Assembly: GCF_023156385.1 (NCBI RefSeq) | Contig: NZ_JAKZAK010000008.1 | Coordinates: forward strand, 62,001-126,000 | DNA from: Marinobacter xestospongiae | Lineage (GTDB): Bacteria; Pseudomonadota; Gammaproteobacteria; Pseudomonadales; Oleiphilaceae | Direction: 5' to 3' | Length of the DNA stretch: 64,000 nucleotides | Program-made: the position numbers and the translations under genes | In this document: positions 1 through 9,808 of the stretch, piece by piece | How the letters are laid out: each line of letters begins with the position of its first letter | Position numbering within the stretch: position 1 is the first letter of the stretch | Notes under the pieces: generated by a model | What the model was told of the DNA's origin: nothing | What the model saw: the letters and a program-made list of their open reading frames with translations, nothing else | The model's database searches: none

Positions 1-738
1 GTATTGGTGCTGGATCAGCTCTCCCCGGGGGATCTGTGCGAACTGCTTGGCAGTAAGGGGTCGGAACTGGCTCGCCGGCTGAGGGCGCACGCCGGGCCGA
101 TACTGCTGGTCGGTCGCTGCAAGCTGGAGGCGTCGGGCGCCATTCGGGCTCTGGAATGCCAGCTTGGGCGCACACTGCAGCGCTTGCGGTTTCCGCTGCC
201 CGGGCGAGGCCAGTTGACGGCGGTGCTGCATGCCCATCAGCCCTGCCTGGAGAAACGCTGGCAGGTCCGCATTGAGTCTGATGCCCTGGCTCGTGTGGTG
301 GCCGCCTGGCCCGATCCGGTTGATACACCGGGCAAGGCGCTGGCCATTCTGGAGCGAGCAGTGGTGCGCAAAGCTCTGCGGTTCCACCAGGGGCAAGGGG
401 ACGAAGCCATACGGCTGGCGGGCGAAGTCCAGCTGTTGCGTCAGCGGTTGTTGATCGGCCTGGCCCGGCAACAGCCGGTGGCCGAGCTGGAACGGGTTCT
501 GCACCAGCTTTGTCTGCAGCAGACGGCGGCGGAAGTGAGCTGGCAGGAAGAGCTTCACGTCGGTGCGTTTAATGACCTCCGGCCGCAGGACGTTGAGCAG
601 GAGCTGATGCGCCTGCAGTGGCTCGACCAAGCGGAATGCCTGGTCCCGGGTTGCAGCGTTGCCCGCCAGGCGTCACTATGCAGCCAGAACAATGGGCTGC
701 CCGGTTCACCAGAGTGGGCAGCGCAGAGCACAACTTAG
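1..738 (+). CDS. C-terminal part of a degenerate Clp/AAA+-like ATPase (5' end outside window)
   Basis: The frame is open from the first base, so this is a 5'-partial gene of at least 245 codons; the GTG at base 7 need not be the start. The visible part resembles the end of a Clp-type AAA+ module. A stretch ending RTLQRLRFPLPGRGQ recalls the ALERRFQ...V region that follows sensor 1. TPGKALAILERAVVR (about residues 109-123) recalls the lid motif LPDKAIDLLDEAA. A helical segment follows, with no second ATPase domain. No Walker motifs lie in the visible part, so activity cannot be judged. The next gene begins 11 bases downstream, suggesting an operon. The family assignment rests on pattern resemblance only; it could be another AAA+ protein or an inactive paralogue. 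Confidence 0.5.
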   Translation, partial: VLVLDQLSPGDLCELLGSKGSELARRLRAHAGPILLVGRCKLEASGAIRALECQLGRTLQRLRFPLPGRGQLTAVLHAHQPCLEKRWQVRIESDALARVVAAWPDPVDTPGKALAILERAVVRKALRFHQGQGDEAIRLAGEVQLLRQRLLIGLARQQPVAELERVLHQLCLQQTAAEVSWQEELHVGAFNDLRPQDVEQELMRLQWLDQAECLVPGCSVARQASLCSQNNGLPGSPEWAAQSTT

Positions 739-749
739 GGAGACGGTGG

Positions 750-1127
750 GTGCAAGACCTTGAAATCTACATACGCGACCTGGAGCCAGGGCAACTCAGC
801 CACTGGTTGCAGGCTCACTTTGATGAGCTTGAGCTGGATGACGCCAGTCTTGACCGGCCCATGTTGAGAGGGCAGGGCAAGGTCAACGCGCAGCCGGTGA
901 GCATCAGCCTGTACCCTGGTGCGATGGGGCGACGTTACGCCTGTCTGGTGCTGGAAGGCAATGAGCTGCCGTGGGCAAGCGATCTGGATTGCGCCCGCAG
1001 CGCCTGGGAGGCTCTCCAGGTTGAAGTTCGTTGCAGCCCCGGCGGCTGGCAGGAAGGTGATCCGGTAGCGGATGAGAAATGGTGGCGGCTGGATCAGCGT
1101 GGTGAGCAGCTGGTGGCCTGGAACTGA
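750..1127 (+). CDS. conserved hypothetical protein, about 125 aa
   Basis: I do not recognise a named family. The protein begins MQDLEIYIRDLEPGQLSHWL and is a mixed alpha/beta, acidic, soluble protein with no signal peptide or membrane helix. The GTG at 750 is preferred because AGGGAGA lies about 6 bases upstream, just after the stop of the preceding Clp-like gene. An in-frame ATG at 678 would add 24 residues and overlap that gene. Its spacing implies co-transcription with the ATPase fragment, and possibly a partner role, but nothing in the sequence identifies a function. Confidence 0.55.
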   Translation: MQDLEIYIRDLEPGQLSHWLQAHFDELELDDASLDRPMLRGQGKVNAQPVSISLYPGAMGRRYACLVLEGNELPWASDLDCARSAWEALQVEVRCSPGGWQEGDPVADEKWWRLDQRGEQLVAWN

Positions 1128-1176
1128 GGGGATTGACGGTCAGTGGCCGCTGGGAGGCGACCACTGACCGACGGCC

Positions 1177-1740
1177 TTACTCTTCGAGGATAGAGACGTT
1201 GTCGGCCTGCAGGCCTTTATCCGCTTCCACCACATCGAAACGTACTGCCTGGCCCTGACGCAGGACGCGACGGCCACGCCCGCGAATGGCGCGGAAGTGC
1301 ACAAACACTTCGTCACCGCTTTCACGCACGATAAAGCCGAAGCCTTTCTTGACGTTGAACCACTTCACGGTACCTTCTTCATCACCTTCCGGTCCCTCGT
1401 TGTCGTCATCATCATCGTCAGACGCCTGCGTGCGGGACTGAGGCGCGCTGCGACGCGCGGCCTGGGGCTGCTGACGGCTCTGGCGCTGAGGCTGCTTCTG
1501 GGAGAAGGTGATGGCAAGGAAACCGGCCAGGGCGAACAGTACCAGAGTCAGCACATAGGCGCCGATTCCCTGGGCACTACCCAGTACAAAGGTGGGTTTG
1601 CCGGCCAGTTCTGAGCTGCCGGTTTGGGACAGGATCTGGAACAGTTCCGGGGTAAAGGTCACCAGGGCGAACGCGAGAACGAACGGGGCCGGGATGGCGA
1701 TCAGGATGGCCAGGAGGATCGCTTTGGCTGGACTACGCAT
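1177..1740 (-). CDS. membrane-anchored cold-shock-domain protein
   Basis: A 187-residue protein with two parts. Residues 1-80 contain two hydrophobic helices (about 7-28 and 58-78). A basic, Gln/Arg-rich linker follows, carrying a run of six Asp (about residue 107) and an acidic stretch. Residues about 121-187 form a complete cold-shock domain with RNP1-type KGFGFI, RNP2-type VFVHF and the start [12 protein letters not shown]. Cold-shock domains bind single-stranded RNA or DNA, so this one should hold its nucleic-acid ligand at the inner membrane. It is divergent from slyX. GGAG lies about 12 bases before the ATG. Whether it responds to cold cannot be read from the sequence. Confidence 0.85.
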   Translation of the reverse strand: MRSPAKAILLAILIAIPAPFVLAFALVTFTPELFQILSQTGSSELAGKPTFVLGSAQGIGAYVLTLVLFALAGFLAITFSQKQPQRQSRQQPQAARRSAPQSRTQASDDDDDDNEGPEGDEEGTVKWFNVKKGFGFIVRESGDEVFVHFRAIRGRGRRVLRQGQAVRFDVVEADKGLQADNVSILEE

Positions 1741-1945
1741 TGGGGGATGTTTCTCCGTTATTCAAAATTTCAAACTCTAACCAACAAGGCCGGGAATCGC
1801 GTACACTTGGATAACCGACCGGTGAACAACAGCCGCTACCAGAAACCGGTGCCGGCTGACAAAAGCGCGATCATAACAGATATCAGCGGGTACTGGCCAA
1901 GCGGACGCTACATCGGAGAAGCCACAACAGAGGAGTCTCACTGCC

Positions 1946-2164
1946 ATGACTGAGAAGTCCCTGGAAACCCGACTGGAAGAGCTGGAAACCCGGCTGGCCT
2001 TTCAGGACGACGTCATCAACACCCTCAACGAGCAAGTAGCCCGGCAGGAGCTGGAGCTGCGGGAATTGTGGGACGCCAAACGCCACCTCCACAAGCAGAT
2101 CAAGGAGATGGCGCCTTCCAACATCAAGCCGGAAGAGGAAGAGACGCCCCCTCCCCATTACTGA
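1946..2164 (+). CDS. slyX: SlyX family protein
   Basis: A 72-residue, highly charged, almost entirely helical protein. It matches the SlyX pattern: an N-terminal coiled coil of repeated LExRLAFQDD-type heptads (residues 5-50), the motif RLAFQDDVINTLN, and a proline-rich tail ending PPPHY, which is the family hallmark. The cellular role of SlyX is unknown; the name comes from its position next to slyD in E. coli. AGAGGAG precedes the ATG. It stands alone on the plus strand between two minus-strand genes; the 205-base gap to the cold-shock gene must hold both divergent promoters, but I see no convincing -35/-10 pair. Confidence 0.9.
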   Translation: MTEKSLETRLEELETRLAFQDDVINTLNEQVARQELELRELWDAKRHLHKQIKEMAPSNIKPEEEETPPPHY

Positions 2165-2197
2165 GCCTGAGTGGTTGCTGATGGTGCCAGTGGCCTA

Positions 2198-3394
<1,197 letters not shown>

Positions 3395-3408
3395 TCAGGG
3401 CGTAGCCC

Positions 3409-4437
3409 TCAGTTGTTGGCGTGAAGCTCTTCGTTGAGTTCGATCGCGGTCTTGTTGGTCTTGCACTCAACCGCGCCGGTCTGGCTGTTACGACGGAACA
3501 GAAGGTCCGGCTTGCCGGCGAGGTCGCGGGCTTTGACGACTTCCACCAGGTTGTTGTGGTCGTCCAGCAGCGCCACTTTGGAGCCGGATGTGATGTACAG
3601 GCCTGCTTCCACTGTGCAGCGATCACCCAGCGGGATGCCAATGCCGGCGTTGGCGCCGATCAGGCAGTTCTCGCCCACGGAGATGATGATGTTGCCGCCG
3701 CCGGACAGGGTGCCCATGGTGGAGCAGCCGCCGCCGAGATCGGAACCCTTGCCGATCAGCACGCCTGCGGAGATCCGGCCTTCGATCATGCTGGTGCCTT
3801 CGGTACCGGCGTTGAAGTTGATGAAGCCTTCATGCATGACCGTGGTGCCTTCACCGACGTAGGCGCCCAGACGTACGCGGGCGGTGTCAGCGATACGGAC
3901 CCCGGCGGGAACCACGTAGTCGGTCATCTGCGGGAACTTGTCGACGGATTTCACTTCCAGCACGCGGCCTTCAAGGCGCGCCTGGAGTTGGCGATCCGGC
4001 AGTTCTTTCAGGTCGATCGCGCCTTCGTTGGTCCACGCCAGGTTGGGCAGCAGTCCAAAGATGCCATCCAGCTTGAGGCCGTGGGGCTTGGCCTGGCGGT
4101 GGGAGATCAGGTGCAGCTTGAGGTACACCTCCGGTGTGCTGCTGGCGGTGTCGTCGCTTTCCAGTACCGTGACCACAACCGGGCGCTGGCTGTCTGCGGC
4201 CTTGCGGGCGAGGTTGGCCTGGGCTGCGTCGCCAGCGTCGGCCAGAGCCTGGGCGAGGGCGTTGAGCTGGTCGGCATTGGCGACGAGCGCCTGATTGCCG
4301 CTGGTGTAGCCAAGGGCTGAGCGGGCGGCGTCAACCAGCGCGTCGGCCGGGTTGAGTACCGGTTGCTGGTAGAACACTTCCAGCCACTCGTTGCTGGTGT
4401 TCTGGGTACCGATGCCGATTCCGAATGCGAAACTCAT
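3409..4437 (-). CDS. dapD: 2,3,4,5-tetrahydropyridine-2,6-dicarboxylate N-succinyltransferase DapD (long type)
   Basis: 342 residues. It transfers succinyl from succinyl-CoA to tetrahydrodipicolinate, the first committed step of the succinylase DAP pathway. The C-terminal half shows the left-handed beta-helix hexapeptide pattern (RLGAYVGEGTTVMHEGFINF, then GKGSDLGGGCS). This is the longer Pseudomonas-type DapD with an extra N-terminal domain (E. coli DapD has 274 residues). GGAG lies about 11 bases before the ATG. It sits between the ArsC-like gene and dapE, with dapC further upstream in the transcription unit. Confidence 0.96.
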   Translation of the reverse strand: MSFAFGIGIGTQNTSNEWLEVFYQQPVLNPADALVDAARSALGYTSGNQALVANADQLNALAQALADAGDAAQANLARKAADSQRPVVVTVLESDDTASSTPEVYLKLHLISHRQAKPHGLKLDGIFGLLPNLAWTNEGAIDLKELPDRQLQARLEGRVLEVKSVDKFPQMTDYVVPAGVRIADTARVRLGAYVGEGTTVMHEGFINFNAGTEGTSMIEGRISAGVLIGKGSDLGGGCSTMGTLSGGGNIIISVGENCLIGANAGIGIPLGDRCTVEAGLYITSGSKVALLDDHNNLVEVVKARDLAGKPDLLFRRNSQTGAVECKTNKTAIELNEELHANN

Positions 4438-4515
4438 GGCGCTGAATTCTCCTTCAATCTGGGATTTTGTGTTCGGGTCGCGCTGATGTCCTGTGGCCGT
4501 GTCGACGGCCCGGGC

Positions 4516-4860
4516 TCAGGGCGTGAAAGTGTTGGCCCAGTCATCGGCCTTGAAGCCGACGTAGACCTTGCCGTCCTGCTCAACCACCGGGCGCTTGATG
4601 ATCGATGGGTTGTCGAGCATGACGGTGTGGGCGGATTGGGCGTCGATGTTATCACGAACCTCTTCCGGCAGCTTGCGCCAGGTGGTTCCGCGCCGGTTCA
4701 GCAGCAGCTCCCAGCCTACGGCCTGCTCCCAGCGGCTGAGCAGTTCCGGGTTTAGACCGTCTTTCTTGAAGTCGTGAAACTGATGGTCGATGCCCGCCTC
4801 ATCCAACCACTTGCGGGCTTTCTTGACGGTGTCGCAGTTCTTGATGCCGTAGAGTTTCAT
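4516..4860 (-). CDS. ArsC/Spx-family thioredoxin-fold protein
   Basis: 114 residues of the Spx/MgsR/YffB type: MKLYGIKNCDTVKKARKWL carries the single active-site-like Cys9 of a CDTVKKA motif, and PSIIKRPVV is the family's cis-Pro region. Canonical arsenate reductases use this fold, but YffB-type members near dap genes are not shown to reduce arsenate; a glutathione-linked redox role is often assumed. Its fixed place between dapC and dapD in pseudomonads suggests a link with that pathway that is not understood. AGGA lies about 5 bases before the ATG. Confidence 0.88.
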   Translation of the reverse strand: MKLYGIKNCDTVKKARKWLDEAGIDHQFHDFKKDGLNPELLSRWEQAVGWELLLNRRGTTWRKLPEEVRDNIDAQSAHTVMLDNPSIIKRPVVEQDGKVYVGFKADDWANTFTP

Positions 4861-4927
4861 GAGTCCTGACTCGTTGCTTGCAAGGGTTGGTTCGAGAGTT
4901 GGGCTGGTGCCTGGCCGACTACCGCCA

Positions 4928-6127
4928 TTAGCGTTGGCGCAGATAGGTCGCTATGCGTTCGGCTGCCGTCACGCATTCGTCCAGCGGTGCGACCAGTGCC
5001 ATACGCACCCGGTGTTCGCCCGGGTTGTAGCCGTCAATGGTGCGTGACAGATAGCGGCCGGGCAGAACGTGTACGTTCTGGGTTTGTGCCAGTTCGAGGG
5101 CGAAGGTTTCGTCGTCCACCGGCGTCCTGGGCCAGAGATAGAAGCCTGCGTCCGGGAAATCGACCTCCATCACCTGCTTCAGGATTGGCACCACTGCCTC
5201 AAATTTGGCCCGATAAGCGGCCCGGTTTGCCTGCACATGGGCTTCGTCCTGCCACGCCGCCACACTGGCGAGCTGGTGCTGAACCGGCATCGCGCAGCCA
5301 TGGTAGGTGCGATAGCGCAGGTATTCCCTGAGGATGCGGGCGTCACCGGCGACAAAGCCGGAGCGCAGTCCGGGCAGGTTGCTGCGTTTGGACAGGCTGT
5401 GGAACACCACGCAGCGGGCGAAGTCGTCCCGGCCCAGGGCGGCGCAGGTCTGCAGCAGGCCCTCCGGCGGCTGGGCTTCGTCAGGGTAGAGCTCCGAGTA
5501 GCACTCGTCGGAGGCGATGATGAAGTCGTGGCGGTCCGCAAGCTCAATCACCCGTGCCAGGGTGCTGCGGGGAATAACGGCGCCACTGGGGTTGCCAGGA
5601 GAGCACAGGAACAGAATCTGGCAGTCGTCCCAGACGCTGGCCGGTACCTGATCGAAATCCGGGATAAAGCCGTTGCTCTCGTCGCAGGCGAGGTAGTGGG
5701 GGCTGGCGCCGGCCAGCAGTGCCGCGCCCTCGTAGATCTGGTAGAACGGATTGGGGCTCACCACTCTGGCGCCGGGGCGGCTGCGGTCCACCACCGACTG
5801 CACCAGGGAGAAGATGCCTTCCCGGGTGCCGTTGACCGGCACCACGTGTGCATCCGCCGTTAGTGTGCCAGCGGTCAGTTGAAAGCGGCGGGTGGCCCAC
5901 GCCGCGATGGCTTCGCGCAGTTCGTCCAGGCCGCGGGTTGTCGGGTAGTTGGCCAGTCGGTCCAGGTTGTCCGCGATCACCCGTTTGACGAATTCGGGGG
6001 CCGGATGCTTGGGCTCACCGATGCCCAGGGCGATGGCCGGGAGGTGGTCGGGCAGCTCGATGCCGGCCTTGAGCTTGCTCAGTTTTTCAAAGGGGTAGGG
6101 GTGCAGTCGGGACAGGTTGGGGTTCAT
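4928..6127 (-). CDS. dapC: succinyldiaminopimelate transaminase DapC
   Basis: About 399 residues of fold type I PLP aminotransferase. It converts N-succinyl-2-amino-6-ketopimelate to N-succinyl-LL-DAP with glutamate as donor. The start MNPNLSRLHPYPFEKL is typical of the DapC group. SPNPFYQIYEG (PLP cradle), CSPGNPSGAV, SDECYSELY and the Schiff-base lysine in SLSKRSNLPGLRSG are all present. The ATG overlaps the glnD stop as ATGA, which favours this start over an upstream one 16 codons earlier and implies translational coupling to glnD. Confidence 0.94.
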   Translation of the reverse strand: MNPNLSRLHPYPFEKLSKLKAGIELPDHLPAIALGIGEPKHPAPEFVKRVIADNLDRLANYPTTRGLDELREAIAAWATRRFQLTAGTLTADAHVVPVNGTREGIFSLVQSVVDRSRPGARVVSPNPFYQIYEGAALLAGASPHYLACDESNGFIPDFDQVPASVWDDCQILFLCSPGNPSGAVIPRSTLARVIELADRHDFIIASDECYSELYPDEAQPPEGLLQTCAALGRDDFARCVVFHSLSKRSNLPGLRSGFVAGDARILREYLRYRTYHGCAMPVQHQLASVAAWQDEAHVQANRAAYRAKFEAVVPILKQVMEVDFPDAGFYLWPRTPVDDETFALELAQTQNVHVLPGRYLSRTIDGYNPGEHRVRMALVAPLDECVTAAERIATYLRQR

Positions 6128-8772
6128 TGAGTCTGGTCCAGCATGTTGCAGAGGTCTTCCTGAAGGCGGTGACACACGTTCGGGTCCTGGATCGGCTGGC
6201 CGTGTTCGTCGGTGACGAAGAACACGTCTTCCACCCGCTCACCGAGGGTGGCGATTTTGGCGGTGGCCAGGCGTACCCGGTGTTCCAGCAGGACCTGGCC
6301 GATTCGGGCCAGCAGGCCGGGGCGGTCGGGGGTGACGACTTCCATCACCGTGCGCTGATTGTAGGTGTCGTTTGAGAACGTCACCTCCGTCGGGAAGGCG
6401 AAGTGCTTGAGTTGTCTCGGGGTGCGCCGGTGAATGATGTCCGGGTAGTCCTCCGGATCATCCAGTTCCTCGATCAGGCGCTTGCGTACCCGCTCCTTGC
6501 GGGCCGGGTCGATCCCCAGTGGTTGGCCCTTGTCATCCAGCACGACGTAGGAGCTGATGGAGTAGGGGCTGTTGGTGCAGGTGGTGATGCGGGCGTCGGC
6601 GATATTGAGGTTGAGTTGCTCCAGCACCGCCGTTGTGGCCGCGAACAGCGCAACCCGGTCTTTCATGTAGATGGTGATCTGGGAGTAGCCTTCACTGGGG
6701 CCGCCGCGGGTGTCACGGATCAGCACCAGGGGGTCCGGGTGGTCGCCATGGCGGATGATGGCGGCCGTCTGCCAGGCAATGTCCACGGTGGAGTCCTGGA
6801 GGAAGTAGTCCTGGTCCAGGTTGTCCCAGATACTGTCGATCTGCTCGTCACTGAAGCCCTGGGACAGCAGCATTTCCCGGGCTTCCGTGCGGGTGGCCCG
6901 GACCCACTCCTGGCGGTCCACCGGGTTGTCGTTGCCGCGGCTCAGAACCCGTTTCGCCTCAATGTACAATTGCCTCAGCAGGGAGGCGCGCCAGGTGTTC
7001 CAGAGCGAGGGGTTGGTGGCGCTGATATCGCAGACGGTGAGCACGTACAGGTAATCAAGGTGCACCTCACTGGGCACGGACCGGGCGAAGCCCTGGATAA
7101 TGTCGGGGTCGGAGATGTCCTTGCGCTGAGCCGTCATCGACATCAGCAGGTGGTTCTCCACCAGCCAGGCGATGAGCTGGGTATCGCGCTCGCTGAGGTG
7201 GTGGCGCTGACAGAATGCTTCGGCGTCGATCGCCCCCAGTTCGGAATGATCCCCGCCCCGGCCCTTGGCGACGTCGTGATAGAGCCCGGCAATGTACAGG
7301 GTTTCCAGTTTCGGCAGTCGATGGATCAGGCGCGATGCCAGCGGGAACTCGGTGCGGGCGTCCGGGCCGGTCAGGCGCACCATGTTGCGGATCACCCGCA
7401 GGGTATGGGCGTCCACTGTGTAGATGTGGAACAGGTCGTGCTGCATCTGGCCGATGATCTGGCCAAATTCCGGCAGGTAGCGCCCCAGCACATTGTACTT
7501 TTTCATGTACGACAGGGTCTGATCCAGCGCATGGGGCGTTTTCAGCAGTTCCATGAACAGGGTCGTTACCGCCAGGTCGCCGCGGAAGGCATCGTCAATA
7601 AGGTGCCGGTGGGCCCGCAGGGAACGAATGGTGGTGGCGCGGATGCCCTTGATCTCCGGATGCTGCGCCATCAACACGAAGATCTCCATAATGGCGTAGG
7701 GCGCGTAGGCAAAGACCTGGTTGTTGATCGCTTCAATGTAACGGTTACGGACCTGGAAGCGTTTGTTCAGCGGCTGGATGGTTTCCTGGCCCTCGCTGGC
7801 GAGGATGGCCTCATCGTAGTACTGCAGGATGACGTCGGCCAGCTCGGCCAGCGCCAGCACGGTGCGGTAGTAAGCCTGCATCATCGCTTCCACGCCCAGG
7901 CGACGGCCTTCGTCACGGTAACCCAGCAGGTGAGCCAGAGCTCGCTGGTGATCAAACAGCAGTCGGTTCTCGTTGCGATCGGCGATCAGTTGCAGGCCAT
8001 AACGCAGTCGCCAGAGGAAGGTCTCGCCCTCGAGCAGAATCCGGTGTTCTTCTTCGGTCAGAATGCTGAAACGAGTCAGATCGGCGATGCTCTGCAGGCC
8101 GAAATGCCGCTTGGTGATCCAGCCAATGGTCTGGATGTCTCGTAGCGCCCCGGGGGAGCCTTTGACGTTGGGCTCGAGGTTGTACTCGGTGTCGCCGTAT
8201 TTGGTGTGGCGGGCCTGTTGCTCCTCCCGCTTGGCGATGAAGTACTCCCGGTCGGTCATGATGTCATCGGAGTAGATGGCATCGCTCAGGGTTGAGCGCA
8301 GTTCGTCCGGGCCGGCTACCGTCCGGGTTTCCAGCAGGTTGGTGAGAATGGTGACGTCGTCGCGGGCGGCGTGCTTGCTTTCTTCCAGGCTGCGGACGCT
8401 GTGGCCGATGTCCAGTCGCAGGTCCCAGAGCAGCGTGATGAAGGCGCCGAGATCTTCCTGCCAGTCGTCCTCAACGCCGTTGCGGCTGAGAATCAGCAGA
8501 TCGATGTCGGAATGGGGGTGAAGCTCGCCGCGACCGTAGCCGCCCACAGCCACCAGGGCAATGTCCGGAGAGCTGGCGAAAGGGTAGCGTGACCAGATGA
8601 GCTGGAGAACCCGGTCGATGGTGTTGGCGCGGGACTGCACCAGCTCCCGCACCCCGGCACCCTGGCGAAAGGCCTCAGCATCCGCGTTGTAGCGGGATTG
8701 CAGCAGTTCGCGGGCTGCCAGGACCGGGGACAGGTCCTCGCGGACTCGGGTTTCCAGCTCGGCCGTGTCCAC
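6124..8772 (-). CDS. glnD: bifunctional uridylyltransferase/uridylyl-removing enzyme GlnD
   Basis: 882 residues, the normal length. GlnD senses glutamine and adds or removes UMP on PII proteins, controlling glutamine synthetase and NtrBC. Domains in order: nucleotidyltransferase with GGYGRGELHPHSDIDLLIL (about 75-95), a GlnE-like helical domain, an HD hydrolase domain with HDVAKGRGGDHSELG (about 500), and two C-terminal ACT domains (VALFAATTAVLEQLNLNIADA; RPGLLARIGQVLLEHRVRL). Translation begins at a GTG directly abutting the map stop codon, and the end overlaps dapC, so map-glnD-dapC reads as one transcript. Confidence 0.97.
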   Translation of the reverse strand: MDTAELETRVREDLSPVLAARELLQSRYNADAEAFRQGAGVRELVQSRANTIDRVLQLIWSRYPFASSPDIALVAVGGYGRGELHPHSDIDLLILSRNGVEDDWQEDLGAFITLLWDLRLDIGHSVRSLEESKHAARDDVTILTNLLETRTVAGPDELRSTLSDAIYSDDIMTDREYFIAKREEQQARHTKYGDTEYNLEPNVKGSPGALRDIQTIGWITKRHFGLQSIADLTRFSILTEEEHRILLEGETFLWRLRYGLQLIADRNENRLLFDHQRALAHLLGYRDEGRRLGVEAMMQAYYRTVLALAELADVILQYYDEAILASEGQETIQPLNKRFQVRNRYIEAINNQVFAYAPYAIMEIFVLMAQHPEIKGIRATTIRSLRAHRHLIDDAFRGDLAVTTLFMELLKTPHALDQTLSYMKKYNVLGRYLPEFGQIIGQMQHDLFHIYTVDAHTLRVIRNMVRLTGPDARTEFPLASRLIHRLPKLETLYIAGLYHDVAKGRGGDHSELGAIDAEAFCQRHHLSERDTQLIAWLVENHLLMSMTAQRKDISDPDIIQGFARSVPSEVHLDYLYVLTVCDISATNPSLWNTWRASLLRQLYIEAKRVLSRGNDNPVDRQEWVRATRTEAREMLLSQGFSDEQIDSIWDNLDQDYFLQDSTVDIAWQTAAIIRHGDHPDPLVLIRDTRGGPSEGYSQITIYMKDRVALFAATTAVLEQLNLNIADARITTCTNSPYSISSYVVLDDKGQPLGIDPARKERVRKRLIEELDDPEDYPDIIHRRTPRQLKHFAFPTEVTFSNDTYNQRTVMEVVTPDRPGLLARIGQVLLEHRVRLATAKIATLGERVEDVFFVTDEHGQPIQDPNVCHRLQEDLCNMLDQTQ

Positions 8773-9543
8773 CTAGAACGACTCTTCGGTTCGCTTGGTG
8801 AGCACGTCACAGCCGTCGGCGGTCACCAGCAGGGTGTGTTCCCACTGGGCGGACAGTTTGTGGTCCTTGGTGACCACGGTCCAGCCGTCTGGCAGCAGCT
8901 TGGTCTGGTACTTGCCCTGGTTGATCATCGGCTCGATGGTGAAGGTCATGCCTTCCTGGAGTTCGAACCCGGTGCCTGGCTTGCCGTAATGCATGACCTG
9001 GGGCTCTTCATGGAACACCTTGCCAATGCCGTGACCGCAGTAGTCTCGAACCACCGAATAACGATGCTTCTCGGCGTGACGCTGGATTACGTGGCCGATG
9101 TCCCCCAGGCGGGCGCCTGGCTTGACCAGTTCAATACCTTTATAGAGGCATTCCTGGGTAATCTGGATCAGTCGCTCGGTGCCGGGCTTGGGCTTGCCCA
9201 CAATGAACATCTTGCTGGTATCACCGTGGTACTCATCCTTAATGACGGTAACATCGATGTTCATGATGTCGCCGTCCTTGAGGATTTTCTTCTCCGACGG
9301 AATGCCGTGGCAGATCACGTGGTTGACCGACGTGCAGATCGACTTCGGAAACCCCTTGTAGTTCAGCGGAGCCGGAATCGCCTTCTGTACATTGACGATG
9401 TAATCGTGACAGATGCGGTCCAGTTCCTCGGTGGAAACGCCAGGCTTGATGTACTCGCCAATCATCTCCAGCACTTCGGCCGCCAGACGGCCGGCGACAC
9501 GCATCTTCTCGATTTCTTCCGGGGTCTTGATCGTTACCTGCAT
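8773..9543 (-). CDS. map: methionine aminopeptidase type I
   Basis: 256 residues. It removes the initiator Met from nascent proteins. The metal ligands of the type I enzyme are all visible: MNIDVTVIKDEYHGDTSKMF (two Asp), GHGIGKVFHEEP (His), TIEPM (Glu) and WEHTLLV (Glu). The substrate-binding His lies in TSVNHVICHG. It is divergent from rpsB, the standard arrangement in gammaproteobacteria, and heads the map-glnD-dapC run. Confidence 0.97.
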   Translation of the reverse strand: MQVTIKTPEEIEKMRVAGRLAAEVLEMIGEYIKPGVSTEELDRICHDYIVNVQKAIPAPLNYKGFPKSICTSVNHVICHGIPSEKKILKDGDIMNIDVTVIKDEYHGDTSKMFIVGKPKPGTERLIQITQECLYKGIELVKPGARLGDIGHVIQRHAEKHRYSVVRDYCGHGIGKVFHEEPQVMHYGKPGTGFELQEGMTFTIEPMINQGKYQTKLLPDGWTVVTKDHKLSAQWEHTLLVTADGCDVLTKRTEESF

Positions 9544-9671
9544 TGGGCTTCCTGTTGATTTGGATCAAACAGGCATTTTAAGGGTGCGCTGTTCCGGGTA
9601 CAAGGCGGTGGCTGCCTTCGCCGGCGCCTTAAAAGGTACGAAAGCAATGGCGCCGGGGTTTGCTTTTGTGG

Positions 9672-9808
9672 TATAAACGCGCCCGCCGGACATCAATCCG
9701 GTAAATTCGCACACGCGTCGACACGTTGTCCCAGGGTGCCCCCTTAACAGGTGGGGTTGGGGCAATCGGACGTGTGGAGGACTAACCCGAAGCTAAAAGG
9801 TATATATC
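9672..9808 (+). promoter_or_regulatory. rpsB promoter region and structured 5' leader (t44-like position)
   Basis: A TATAAA box at 9672-9677 followed by a very GC-rich discriminator is typical of stringently controlled ribosomal promoters; the -35 is not convincing. Downstream, TGCCCC (9737-9742) pairs with GGGGCA (9759-9764). The outer segment ACACG...TCC (9721-9731) pairs with GGACGTGT (9768-9775), forming a nested stem just before GGAGGACTAACCC. This is the position of the S2-binding rpsB leader (Rfam t44 element) in E. coli. Autogenous repression of rpsB-tsf by S2 is therefore likely, but no covariance test was done. Confidence 0.55.

Noticed and set aside
6403..8145. 580-codon open frame on the plus strand opposite glnD
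   Set aside because: glnD is complete and highly conserved on the other strand. GC-rich genes often leave long open antisense frames, and this one shows no recognisable family or ribosome site.
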